64,000 nt of DNA from Bostrychus sinensis (lineage: Eukaryota > Chordata > Actinopteri > Gobiiformes > Eleotridae). Location: positions 2,365,915 to 2,429,914 of the forward strand of contig CM036252.1 of NCBI GenBank assembly GCA_020698575.1, read 5' to 3'. The position numbers and the translations under genes are program-made. Below the pieces are notes generated by a model. That model was not told the origin of the DNA and searched no databases. It saw only the letters and a list, made by a program, of their open reading frames with translations. Shown piece after piece: positions 23,242-34,869 of the stretch. The first letter of the stretch is position 1; each line of letters opens with the position of its first letter.

Positions 23242-25953
23242 ATGGGACCAGCAACTCTGTCATGGCTGATCTGTAAGTAACTGGTTAACTAAAACAAATA
23301 TTTTCTTCTAGTGCAGTTAATGCAATAAATAAACTGTTTTTAAATTACAAAATGTGTATAAAAGTTTAGTTTGAGCTGTCTTGCTATGGGAGGCAGTGTG
23401 GTAAACAGTTCTGTCCAATGCTTTGATTTAAGATTTATATTGATTTATTGTTTAGCTAAAAGCAACCACTTAAAAAAATGCAAATGTCTCTTTTATGGAG
23501 ATAGTTCACAATTAAATACCGAAATAGACTGTATGTCGTTCCCATGCGAGTGGAAGGGATTTGCAAAAGCAGAGACAAGATGAATGTGAGGAATAACTGT
23601 GTCATCTATAGCCAGCAGACATATTTAAAATAAAACAGTCTGCCTAAAGCTAAGTTTTTTTGGCATCACATAAGCGGTGTGTGTGGTACAGTGAAGTCTC
23701 TTGGTCACATTAAACATTTTCAGAGGAAACAAAAACTAAACACAAAGCTATTAGGAAATGATTGTTCCCAAAAATGGCTAATTTAGAGGAGTTCCCATTC
23801 ATCACTGCTGACCCATGTTGTGTTATTTTTATGAAATGTGTGGTTTTTTTTTGTTGTTGTTTGTTTTTTTGGGGTTTTTTTTGTGTGTGTGTCTTTTAGT
23901 GCATTAATACGATTGTATTTAGACAGGAACTTACACATTGCGCCTTTGGAAACGCAAAAGGATAATGCATGAGCTCTTTTAGAATGAATGAGTATTGTTT
24001 GATTGACCTTGTTACAACCTGTGCTTCTCTCTAGTGCTAACGACTGTGAGCAGAAGCACAGGAGGTAAGGTATTTTAAGCATCAATCAGAGTTATGTTAA
24101 AATGGGGCAGTTTTAAACTGTTCAAAATCATTTAATAAAAACAAATTGTTTATGAAGAAAATGTGTTTGTCCACAGTTTCTCTGAGAGTGGATCCAGACC
24201 AGTCCCAGTTCTTTAAATTTGACTCTGTGTCTCTGAGCTGTGAGGACAGTTCTGGAGACTGGACTGTGAGGAGGAACACCAGCAGCAGGACCAGGACCCA
24301 GTGTGAGGACTGGGGAGAAATAAAACAGTCTAAATGTGTCCTTGGTGGACTTATTCCTGTGGACTCAGGGACGTACTGGTGTGAGTCCAAAGAGGGACAG
24401 ACCTCAGACTCTGTCAACATCTCTGTCAAAGGTAAGCCTCATGTTAGCATCACTGAGCAATTAAATAAGTAATGTTGAAACATAGGAGCACTAGGAAAGC
24501 ACAGACTCCACTGAGACTCATAAAACTCTTCATTGGGACATTACTGAGCTTGCCTGAACGTTTCATCCAATACCAACCGTTACTTTTTGAGTAATCAAAC
24601 AGACAAACAAACCAACAAAAACATAGCCTCTTTGTTGGAGGCAAGAACAACTTATACACCAAGATAATCTCAGGCATCAATGGAGAGAAATTAATATGGT
24701 GCTTAATAGTGTTTCTTGTAATTAATTTGTTAGATAAAGAACAGAGTACTCAGTAAATGTGACTGAGTGAGATCTTGTTTTAATCATATTTGTTCAATTT
24801 TAGTAAACTCCATCACCAGCACTTCTGCCCCTTCCACGTTTGCTGCTGTTTCTATGCCACCTTCCTCCGCTCCATTTGTGGTCCCCTTGGTGTGGTCTAT
24901 TGTAGGCTTAGTTCTGCTGGTTCTGCTGGTTCTGCTGGTTCTGCTGGTTCTGAAGGGCAAACAGTGCAGACACCAGAAATCTGAAGGTCAGTCTCAGTCT
25001 ATTGTATTGTTTTAAATTAAGTTTTCCTTGCAGCTGCCAGAGTGATCTACTGGAAAATCCTAAAAACACTGAAGTTAATAACCGTTACAGATAAACAGGA
25101 AACTGATACCTGTGGTTTTTACTCTTCTGCTGTGGTCTAATGGTTGAAAGGAAGCTTGGTCAAATGCTCACATGCAAACAGCCAAAAGAGAGAAATATAA
25201 ACATGAGAATATTGCACCGGTCTATTGTCGAACTACACAAAATCCTGTCAAAACAACTTCTGACGTGTGTAATATATGATACCTGAGGGCCGTCACATGA
25301 CTCATTCAAAATGGCTGTCTTACTGTTTTGAGTGAAATCACAGTTATAGTAGATTTAGAGCTTTCCTAAATGGCCGCCTATACAAAATAAAGTCACCACA
25401 ACCAGGAAATTATCATTTTGTATGGCGGAGTTGAGAAGAAAAGAACACACACACTAAAGCATGAGGGGAGTGATTCTGAAGATCACAGGTTCAGTTGAAA
25501 TAGACCTAAACTAACCATGTTTTATCTTTGTCCCAGGCTGTAAACGTGTCTCAGGTCCAGAGGGAGGCGGAGCCGAGGACGTCACCTACAGCGACCTATT
25601 ACATCATCAGCAGAGACGGCCAATCAGACGCAGCCCAGGTCAGAGTCTGCTTCATCAAAGCTCTTAACTCAGTTTATATTTGCATGTTATTCCCATCTGT
25701 AAATACTTGTTGTACTAATCTTTGGTGTAGTAAGTTATATTTCTAAATGTAAACACTGGCTGCTGTTGCTGCAGCATGAACCTGTGAAGCAGAGACTGCA
25801 CAGAAACTCTGACCACAAACTGAGCTCCACCTGAGAGTGGAACAAACTGTGGTTTTTCATGAGCATCAGTTCGAGTTTGGTCTGAGTCTGAGGTTAACAG
25901 CTTTTCTATTTCTGATCTGAACAACAACTGCTGCAGGTTTCAGTCTCCACTGA

Positions 25954-26028
<75 letters not shown>

Positions 26029-27894
26029 AAGTAGCACCCTTCACACGACAGGAGACTGAGTACAAAAACAAAACACGTGACTGAGGTTTAGATAAAACTG
26101 AACTGTGTTAAATTTATAATAAAAACTCATTTATCTGAAGATAACAATGATAACTGTGTTAAATGTAAATGTTGTGTTTTCAGAGAGAGAGCAGAGTCCA
26201 GTTTATTCCACAGTGAAAACACAAGAAGACCTCTGTTACTCTACTGTCACCATCAACTCACACCAGACCAGAGGTAAGACCAGGACTAGACCAGGACTAC
26301 ACCAGACCAGAGGTAAGACCAGGACTACACCAGACCAGAGGTAAGACCAGGACTAGACCAGGACTACACCAGACCAGAGGTAAGACCAGGACTAGACCAG
26401 GACTACACCAGACCAGAGGTAAGACCAGGACTAGACCAGGACTACACTAGACCAGAGGTAAGACCAGGACTAGACCAGGACTACACCAGACCAGAGGTAA
26501 GACCAGGACTAGACCAGGACTACACCAGACCAGAGGTAAGACCGGGACTACACCAGGACTACACCAGACCAGAGGTAAGACCAGGACTAGACCAGGACTA
26601 CACCAGACCAGAGGTAAGACCAGGACTAGACCAGGACTACACTAGACCAGAGGTAAGACCAGGACTAGACCAGGACTACACCAGACCAGAGGTAAGACCA
26701 GGACTAGACCAGGACTACACCAGACCAGAGGTAAGACCAGGACTAGACCAGGACTACACTAGACCAGAGGTAAGACCAGGACTAGACCAGGACTACACCA
26801 GACCAGAGGTAAGACCGGGACTAGACCAGGACTACACCAGACCAGAGGTAAGACCGGGACTAGACCAGGACTACACTAGACCAGAGGTAAGACCAGGACT
26901 AGACCAGGACTACACCAGACCAGAGGTAAGACCGGGACTAGACCAGGACTACACCAGACCAGAGGTAAGACCGGGACTAGACCAGGACTACACCAGACCA
27001 GAGGTAAGACCGGGACTACACCAGGACTACACCAGACCAGAGGTAAGACCAGGATTAGACCAGGACTACACCAGACCAGAGGTAAGACCAGGACTAGACC
27101 AGGTCTAAATAACATTTCTCTCTGTTGTGTTCCAGGTCCAGGTCCAGGTCCAGGTCCAGGTCCAGGTCTGGCCTCAGCTCAGAGACTCACAGGTGACTCA
27201 TTAGAACTGCAGGCGCCCTCTAGAGGCCGTATTTACCAAAGTATTAAAGTCTTTAAAACTCATCAAACCGGTTCAGATCTGGACCAAATCCTAAAATCTG
27301 AGCTGGGAAATGTAGTTCATACAGAAAAACTACGAGTGAAAACAAGATGGCGGCGTCACTAACAACACTGTTAAATATTCCATTCACTCTTTAATCAGAG
27401 GTCACATGATCAACACAAAATGGCCGACTTCTCTTCTCCTTTATTTTGGAGAAAAGAAAAAAAAATTGTTAAACATTAAGCATTAGTTAAGATTTAGTTA
27501 AATATTAGTTAAGCGTTAGTTAAGTATTAGTAAAGAGTTTTTACAAAGCATTACATCAACATTAATAAACACCATTGAGTTATAAACATGTTATTAATGT
27601 TTCACTCTTGAGTAATAAGCTCATGTAAATCAGAGCAAAAGTATTATTATCAATGTTACTTCAGTATCTACAAATGTTTTCTTTACTAGATTATGTTAAT
27701 TACATATTTATTAATGCTTTAAAGTGTTATGTTTATTTTTAATGAAAGAGATGAATGTTTGATTTTATTTCATGTTGTGAGCAGATCCAGACGTCGTCTA
27801 TTCTTCAGTGAACGGAGTCCGGCCCCGAGACCAAAGAAAGGACAGAAGAAAACCAGGACCTGAGCCCAGAGACCAGGACTTAAACCAGATCTAA
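23242..27894 (+). CDS. Gene A: inhibitory Fc-receptor-like/LITR-like receptor, one Ig domain with ITIMs
   Basis: Eight exons, all phase 1: 23242-23272, 24035-24064, 24177-24431, 24804-24986, 25537-25638, 26184-26273, 27136-27192, 27785-27894, giving 285 residues. The signal peptide is split over exon 1 and a 30-nt mini-exon, an arrangement typical of Fc receptors. Exon 3 is one Ig domain (residues 21-105; SLSCED, DSGTYWCES, internal extra cysteines). Exon 4 encodes a stalk and a transmembrane helix at about 130-155, a Leu-Leu-Val run. The cytoplasmic tail has ITIM-type VTYSDL (Tyr184), LCYSTV (Tyr219) and VVYSSV (Tyr255) plus a non-canonical PVYSTV (Tyr208). By family knowledge phosphorylated ITIMs recruit SHP phosphatases, so inhibitory signalling in leukocytes is inferred. 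Exon 7 is a GPGPGP hexamer-repeat exon, and the C-terminus and stop lie in decayed minisatellite. The Ig domain is close to gene D's. Exons 1-6 and 8 look sound; exon 7's acceptor is ambiguous. Confidence 0.82.
24480..24690 (-). repeat. Dispersed teleost repeat fragment in gene A intron 3
   Basis: Read on the minus strand it contains TTTGTTTGTCTGTTTGATTACTCAAAAAGTAACG followed by GGATGAAACGTTCAGG, reported here in two parts with its core ATTACTCAAAAAGT. I recognise this core from a widespread dispersed repeat of fish genomes, but cannot name its family. It is intronic and non-coding. Confidence 0.4.
25955..26026 (+). repeat. (CA)n microsatellite in gene A intron 5
   Basis: An uninterrupted CA dinucleotide run of about 36 copies, 158 bp upstream of exon 6. 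Confidence 0.98.
26263..27108 (+). repeat. 39-bp minisatellite that replicates the exon 6 splice donor
   Basis: Starts inside the last codons of gene A exon 6 and fills the intron nearly to exon 7. Each 39-bp unit holds an 18-bp donor block ending CCAGAG|GTAAGACC plus two 11-mers of the AGGACTAGACC type. GT positions are 26274, 26313, 26341, then every 39 nt to 27082: 22 copies of AGAG|GTAAGA, with one short 28-nt interval. The first is the predicted authentic donor. Because 39 is divisible by 3, using the second would add 13 codons in frame; the 28-nt unit then breaks frame. Confidence 0.93.
27212..27226 (-). promoter_or_regulatory. CTCF-like motif, minus orientation
   Basis: The minus strand reads CCTCTAGAGGGCGCC, 14 of 15 matches to CCASYAGRKGGCRSY. 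It lies 20 bp after gene A exon 7 and faces left, convergent with the motif at 1379. No occupancy evidence. Confidence 0.35.
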
Positions 27895-28065
27895 ACCAGG
27901 ATTATATCAGGAATAATCCAGGTCTAGACCAGGACTAAGCCCCGCCCACAAAACCAGGTTTATACCAGGTTTAAACCAGGACTAAGTCAGGACTAAACCA
28001 GAGTCTACCAGGACCTGGACTAAACCAGACCAGTATAAAACCAGGTCTAAACCAGGTCTGAACAT
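27865..28065 (+). repeat. Decayed 11-mer minisatellite overlapping gene A's last exon and 3' UTR
   Basis: Diverged units such as AGGACTTAAACC, AGATCTAAACC, AGGTCTAGACC and AGGACTAAGCC. The array contributes the last codons (encoding DQDLNQI) and the TAA of gene A (27892-27894), and continues into its 3' UTR. Confidence 0.8.
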
Positions 28066-28246
28066 GAAGAATGTGTTTTTCCCTCATAATCTGCCCGGTA
28101 ACAGCTGACTCAGGGATAACTTATTTTTGTATTGGATATATTTATATTTTATATTTTCTGAACAGAACTTACTTGAATACTTTACGTTTACCCAAGTACA
28201 GTAAAAGTATTTTTTATCACTCACCTCACAGCCAGGTCACAGCTTT
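28066..28246 (+). other. Presumed 3' UTR/flank of gene A
   Basis: Non-coding. No AATAAA lies close to the stop; the nearest plausible polyadenylation signals are further right (an AATAAAATAAAA string near 28421, an AATAAA near 29222), so the 3' end of gene A is not fixed. Confidence 0.3.

Positions 28247-28321
<75 letters not shown>
28247..28321 (+). repeat. (AGT)n trinucleotide microsatellite
   Basis: About 25 copies of TAG/AGT, ending directly at a perfect inverted repeat (28322-28354). Confidence 0.98.
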
Positions 28322-28322
<1 letters not shown>

Positions 28323-28354
28323 CACCACAAGAGGGTATCTCCCTCTTGTGGTGC
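28322..28354. repeat. Perfect 14-bp inverted repeat (hairpin)
   Basis: GCACCACAAGAGGG, a 5-nt spacer TATCT, then CCCTCTTGTGGTGC: a perfect 14-bp stem. It abuts the AGT microsatellite. The CCCTCTTGTGG string is a common dispersed motif in fish repeats, so this may be a pair of inverted element ends. Confidence 0.85.
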
Positions 28355-29611
28355 AACGAGGAACTACTTTTAACTTGAACTGAAATCTGAGTCTGGAGCA
28401 CAGTATTTATGTTTTTTAGAGTAATAAAATAAAAATAATTAATCAAACATGAAAAGACAAAATGAAAGCACAATCAAATTAAATGTAGGCAGTGACCTTT
28501 TAAAGACAACACATTTTAAACTTATTCATAAACATTACCTGTTATTCTCACATTTTGCTGTGCTGCAATCGCAAAAAAAAAAAAAAAAAAGTAAGAACAT
28601 GTTTTGACTGTTTGTACTTGTGTGCTGTTTGTAGTAAAGGTACTTTTTCGTGAGTACTGATGTAATGGGATGGGCATTAGGACCCGGTAGGAAAAGAGGT
28701 CCCTGGTAGCCGGACTCATCACAGCATAGAACGTGTTGCGTGATGACGCACTTCCTCTCTCGCAGATTTTGAATCACGGCAGTCGCTGGTTTTTAAACGT
28801 GTTTTTAGCACTAATTGAACCTGATAAATACTTTTACTCTTAGATAAATCTCCTAAAAGACGGACATAATTATACAAATTAATCAATTGTCCAATATACA
28901 AGATACTAACTTTGTCGCATTGACCTCCAGTCATCCATGACTTCAGTGGTAGAAGTTACATTGTTAAACTAACGTGAGTTGCACTTGCACTTTTACCATT
29001 AATTTATTTGAAAATTAATTTTACTTTTTGTAATCTTTTAGTCATGGATGTTTTAGTTTGATTTTCTCTTATGTATGTTTGTTTTTTAGGACTGGTTCAT
29101 TGTGCTTTGATTTTTACCTGTCACTGTTTTTTTTAATAGGTTTTATGTGTTTGTTCTGGAGGTAACCAGCAGAGGGCGCCCTCGCTCTAATGTTACTGTA
29201 GTATCACTGTGATGAGAAGGAAATAAACCTCGTGTGTTTGGGTAAAATGTGAGCAGAGCTTCAGTGAAAAGTTAAAGTGGAGGAGTTGTGATGAGATTGA
29301 TCACATTTTTAATCTGTGATCTAAATAAAAACACAACATGAGTCGTTGTCTCTCATCGCTCTCATGGTTTTGGTTTTGTCTCCTCTGGACTTCTCCGTCC
29401 TCACCAGTTTTTATCAGTTTTTATCAGAAACACTCATGACTTTCTGCTGCTTCCTTCCTCTCTGACTGCACACAGACCTGTCCCGCCTCCTGCTCTCTGA
29501 TTGGTTAACTCACATGATGCTCGTCTGTGATTGGCTCACGGTGAAGCAGTGGAGACAGAAGCACTTCCATGAAAGGAGATGTGACAGTTTGTGTGTAATA
29601 CGGAAATAAGC
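28355..29611. other. Intergenic DNA, no gene recognised
   Basis: A/T-rich; short minus frames at 28522-28934 have no domain. A CTCF-like site at 29166 is entered separately. Nothing else is supported. Confidence 0.4.
29166..29180 (+). promoter_or_regulatory. CTCF-like motif, perfect consensus, plus orientation
   Basis: CCAGCAGAGGGCGCC matches CCASYAGRKGGCRSY at all 15 positions. It lies between gene A and the next repeat block and points right, towards gene C. Binding is inferred only from the motif. Confidence 0.5.
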
Positions 29612-31830
29612 ACTAACCCAGGACTAAACCAGGACTAAACCAGGACTAAACCAGGTCTAAACCAGGACTAAACAAGGACTAAACCAGGACTAAACCAGGA
29701 CTAAACCAGGACTAAACCAGGACTAAACCAGGACTAAACCAGGTCTAAACCAGGACTAAACAAGGACTAAACCAGGACTAAACCAGGTCTAAACCAGGAC
29801 TAAACCAGGACTAAACCAGGACTAAACCAGGTCTAAACCAGGACTAAACCAGGACTAAACCAGGTCTAAACCAGGACTAAACCAGGACTAAACCAGGTCT
29901 AAACCAGGACTAAACCAGGTCTAAACCAGGTCTAAACCAGGACTAAACCAGGTCTAAACCAGGTCTAAACCAGGACTAAACCAGGTCTAAACCAGGACTA
30001 AACCAGGTCTAAACCAGGACTAAACCAGGTCTAAACCAGGACTAAACCAGGTCTAAACCAGGACTAAACCAGGTCTAAACCAGGACTAAACCAGGTCTAA
30101 ACCAGGACTAAACCAGGACTAAACCAGGACTAAACCAGGTCTAAACCAGGTCTAAACCAGGACTAAACCAGGACTAAACCAGGACTAAACCAGGTCTAAA
30201 CCAGGTCTAAACCAGGTCTAAACCAGGTCTAAACCAGGACTAAACCAGGTCTAAACCAGGACTAAACCAGGTCTAAACCAGGTCTAAACCAAAACTAAAC
30301 CAGGTCTAAACCAGGACTAAACCAGGTCTAAACCAGGTCTAAACCAGGTCTAAACCAGGTCTAAACCAGGACTAAACCAGGACTAAACCAGGTCTAAACC
30401 AGGTCTAAACCAGGTCTAAACCAGGACTAAACCAGGTCTAAACCAGGACTAAACCAGGTCTAAACCAGGTCTAAACCAGGACTAAACCAGGACTAAACCA
30501 GGTCTAAACCAGGACTAAACCAGGACTAAACCAGGACTAAACCAGGTCTAAACCAGGTCTAAACCAGGACTAAACCAGGACTAACCCAGGACTAAACCAG
30601 GTCTAAACCAGGACTAAACCAGGTCTAAACCAGGACTAAACCAGGTCTAAACCAGGTCTAAACCAGGTCTAAACCAGGACTAAACCAGGACTAAACCAGG
30701 ACTAAACCAGGACTAAACCAGGACTAACCCAGGACTAAACCAGGTCTAAACCAGGTCTAAACCAGGACTAAACCAGGTCTAAACCAGGACTAAACCAGGT
30801 CTAAACCAGGTCTAAACCAGGACTAAACCAGGTCTAAACCAGGTCTAAACCAGGTCTAAACCAGGACTAAACCAGGACTAAACCAGGACTAAACCAGGTC
30901 TAAACCAAGACTAAACCAGGACTAAACCAGGTCTAAACCAGGTCTAAACCAGGTCTAAACCAGGTCTAAACCAGGTCTAAACCAGGACTAAACCAGGATT
31001 AAACCAGGTCTAAACCAGGACTAAACCAGGTCTAAACCAGGTCTAAACCAGGACTAAACCAGGACTAAACCAGGACTAAACCAGGTCTAAACCAAGACTA
31101 AACCAGGACTAAACCATGACTAAACCAGGTCTAAACCAGGTCTAAACCAGGACTAAACCAGGATTAAACCAGGTCTAAACCAGGTCTAAACCAGGCCTAA
31201 ACCAGGTCTAAACCAGGACTAGGCCAGGACTAGGCCAGGACTAAGCCAGGACTAAGCCAGGACTAGACCAGGACTAGGCCAGGTCTAAGCCAGGTCTAAG
31301 CCAGGACTAAGCCAGGACTAAGCCAGGACTAAACCAGGACTAAGCCAGGACTAAGCCAGGTCTAGACCAGGTCTAGACCAGGTCTAGACCAGGACTAGAC
31401 CAGGTCTAAGCCAGGTCTAAGCCAGGACTAAACCAGGATTAAACCAGGATTAAACCAGGATTAAACCAGGTCTAAACCAGGTCTAAACCAGGACTAAACC
31501 AGGACTAAACCAGGACTAAACCAGGACTAGGCCAGGACTAAGCCAGGACTAAGCCAGGACTAGACCAGGACTAGACCAGGACTAAGCCAGGTCTAAGCCA
31601 GGTCTAAGCCAGGTCTAAGCCAGGACTAAGCCAGGACTAAGCCAGGACTAAGCCAGGTCTAAGCCAGGTCTAAGCCAGGTCTAAGCCAGGACTAAGCCAG
31701 GACTAAGCCAGGACTAGACCAGGACTAGACCAGGACTAGACCAGGACTAAGCCAGGTCTAAGCCAGATCTAAGCCAGGACTAAGCCAGGACTAAGCCAGG
31801 ACTAAACCAGGTCTAAACCAGGACTAAACC
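29612..31830 (+). repeat. 11-bp minisatellite array 5 (CTAAACC orientation)
   Basis: 2.2 kb of AGGACTAAACC / AGGTCTAAACC units. From about 31215 a sub-block changes to AGGACTAAGCC / AGGTCTAAGCC / AGGACTAGACC, a local variant domain. The right end runs straight into the third copy of the duplicated segment at 31831. Confidence 0.97.
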
Positions 31831-33058
31831 ACTCTGTCATTTCCTCATAAACAGAGCTCAGTGTTCAGACAAAATGGCCGCTGTAGCTTCTGTGATGTGA
31901 GCACAGGAAATATAAAATATAAAGTTAATATAAAACTGTCTGAAAGTAATCTAGACTTAGACTTCACTGATCCACAAAGGAAGCCACAGTCGCTCAGCTG
32001 CACTAAAAAAAAGAAAGAAAGAAGTTTAGAGTTTATTTCTGGTGCAGTTGACAAAACAGAATCATTTCCTGTTTCCGGTGCATTTCAGATGAGATCATTC
32101 TAAGCTGCTGCTGATTCAAAACAAGACTGTGTTTATTATAACAACTTCATCAGAGACAGAACCGGTTTCTCTCAAAGACTCCACCTTTTCATTTCCTCAC
32201 AAACAGAACCAAGGTTAATGCAGCAGATACAGGATTTTAAGTTATAAAACCTGAAATACTAATGATATATGATATATGTCATGTTCACAGAGGACACAGC
32301 AGTAACCTGTGCTATTACATAAATATATAGAAGTAAAAGTATAAGTACTGCTTATAAACTACTCAGTACTGAGCTGAAGTATTTCAGGACGGGAGGGGCT
32401 CAGGCTCAGCACTGAGAGGAAACACTGGGCTTCTTGTAAATCATGTGACAGGCCTCGGCCAATCACAGCGCACACAGCTCAGTTCAACTGAGGTCACTCT
32501 GAACACTGAGTCTAAACCATTCTCTGTTAAGTTTCATTTTGAGTCAGTTTGTGTTGGACTCTGGCCAAAGTTTGCACACGGCTCTGCCTCAGGTCCTGGT
32601 CCTGGTCCTGGTCCTGGCTCTTGTCCTGGCTCAGGTCCTGGTCCTGGTCCTGGTCTTGGTCCTGGTCCTGGTCCTGCCTCAGGTCCTGGCTCAGGTCCAG
32701 GTCCTGGTCCTGGTCCTGGTCCTGGTCCTGGCTCAGGTCCAGGTCCTGGTCCTGGTCCTGGTCCTGGTCCTGGTCCTGGTCCTGGTCCTGGTCCTGGTCC
32801 TGGTCCTGGTCCTGGTCCTGGTCCTGGCTCAGGTGCAGTGTAACCACTGTTTCCTCACAAACACAGAGTTAATCTGAGGAGAAGGTTTTACTGCAGCAGA
32901 CTTTCTGTAACACAATAAAGTAGAGAGAAACCATGAAGTACTGTGTTTGAGTAAAAGACACAGTAAATACTTGTTGTACTGCAGCAGTAGTTGTAGTAGA
33001 AGTACATGAAACAGAAGAGACAGAAGTACTCACATTCTGTAGTAGCATTAGTACTAAA
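31831..33058 (+). repeat. Duplicated segment, copy 3 (rearranged)
   Basis: 31831-31945 and 32517-33058 match the 9570-9690 and 9750-10395 parts of copy 1, including a GGTCCT hexamer array at 32590-32829. The two parts are separated by about 570 bp of other sequence. Again the copy abuts an 11-bp array, but of opposite orientation. TGTGAGCACAGG is shared with copy 2. Confidence 0.85.
32590..32829 (+). repeat. GGTCCT hexanucleotide array in copy 3
   Basis: Same hexamer family as 9820-10166, with GGCTCA and GGTCCA interruptions. Open frames in several phases here encode only dipeptide repeats and are not genes. Confidence 0.95.
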
Positions 33059-34055
33059 ACAAATAAAAAAGGATTAAGGCAGTAAAAGAAACCAAACAAA
33101 TGAATGAGCTGAACATTTTATTAATAAAAATCCCTTTTACTGAAGATGAAAAAATAAAAATGAAACAACTACAATAAAAAGGAGATAACATGTACTGAAA
33201 TAGCAAAGGGAGCATTTATCAGATCCAGAACAACATGGCTCGAGCAAGGAGAGAAAAATTCAAGTTACTTTATTGCATTAGAAAAACAAAATCATAAAAG
33301 AAATAATATTACTACTCTCAAAATGAACAATGACATAATCTCCAATACAAAAGAAATGTCCAAACCTTTTATGGCAATATACAGTAAATAAGTCAAACGG
33401 TCGAATTATAGAATGTGAAAAATATATTAATTCTGTTCAAAATGTGAAATATTATGTTTATTTGAAATCATGGACGTCTCTATCTGTAACATATTTGTTA
33501 ATGACTGTGTCTGGGTGTTTATTTATGCAAGGACGTTAAGGTACGACAAGAACAAAACTTTTATCCAAAACTCAACAAAACCTATACAATTCTAAACATG
33601 TGGTTGCAGAGAGACATTTCCATGTTTGTCTGGGTCTCGTGAACCAAGGCAGAAGGTTTTTCCAGACTGGTTTACTCTGCTCTATCATCGTTTGTCCAGG
33701 AGTCCACAGCCAAAGACATTAACAGGACACTCACAAACTTCATCTGGAAAAACAAACATCATCTACCTTTTCCTGGATGTGTATATAATGAGTACTTTTA
33801 CTCAGTGGTGGAGAAAAACTCAGTTTCTTGTTTCTACTCTGCACTGCTCTCTGTTTTTCATGTTCACAGAGGACACAGCAGAAACCAGACTCACAGTAAC
33901 CTGTGCTATTACATAAATATATAGAAGTAAAAGTATAAGTACTGCTTATTTGTATTTGTATTTATTTTGATCTCCAGTAGCTAATACAGCACAATACAGC
34001 CATTGGCAGTAATACAATTATTTAAAATAGAAGACTATATATACATATATTATAT
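33059..34055. other. Non-coding DNA with a short duplication and a LINE trace
   Basis: 33857-33948 repeats 32282-32350 (GTTCACAGAGGACACAGCAG and onward) with a small insertion. A plus-strand trace at about 33705-33775 reads 'NRTLTNFIWKNKHH', like the carboxy part of L1-type ORF2. No gene is supported. Confidence 0.45.
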
Positions 34056-34056
34056 A

Positions 34057-34088
<32 letters not shown>

Positions 34089-34703
34089 ACACACACACAC
34101 AGACACACACATACACACATACACACAGACACACACACAGACACACACATACACACACACACAGACACACACACATACACACACACACACACACACACAG
34201 ACACACACACACACACGTACACACAGACACACACACATACACACACAGACACACACAGACACACACACACAGACACACACACATACACACACACACACAC
34301 ACACACAGACACACACACACACACGTACACACAGACACACACACATACACACACACACACACACACACAGACACACACACAGACACACACACACACACAC
34401 ACGTACACACAGACACACACAGACACACACACACAGACACACACACACACAGACACACACACACACACGTACACACAGACACACACACATACACACACAC
34501 ACACACACAGACACACAGACACACACACAGACACACACACGTACACACACACAGACACACACACATACACACACACACACAGACACACACACACACACAG
34601 ACACAGACACACACAGACACACACACACAGACACACACACACACAGACACACACACACACACGTACACACAGACACACACACATACACACACACACACAC
34701 ACA

Positions 34704-34741
<38 letters not shown>
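34056..34741 (+). repeat. Long (AC)n-rich compound microsatellite
   Basis: About 0.7 kb of ACACAC with regularly recurring AGACAC, ATACAC and GTACAC variants; multi-unit blocks such as CACGTACACACAGACACA recur. Open frames on both strands are artefacts of the repeat. Confidence 0.97.
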
Positions 34742-34743
<2 letters not shown>

Positions 34744-34869
34744 ACCTAGTTTCTGTTAACACCAGATGCGTTTGAATTTGACTTCATCACAGTGTTCAAT
34801 GAGAGTATAAATACAGTACAACTTAAGGATAATCAGCTGTAAGATCAGATCTTATAGAATATTTTGTAG

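Noticed and set aside
34003..34762. Long Thr-His and Cys-Val open frames
   Set aside because: Produced by the AC microsatellite on both strands; no coding evidence.
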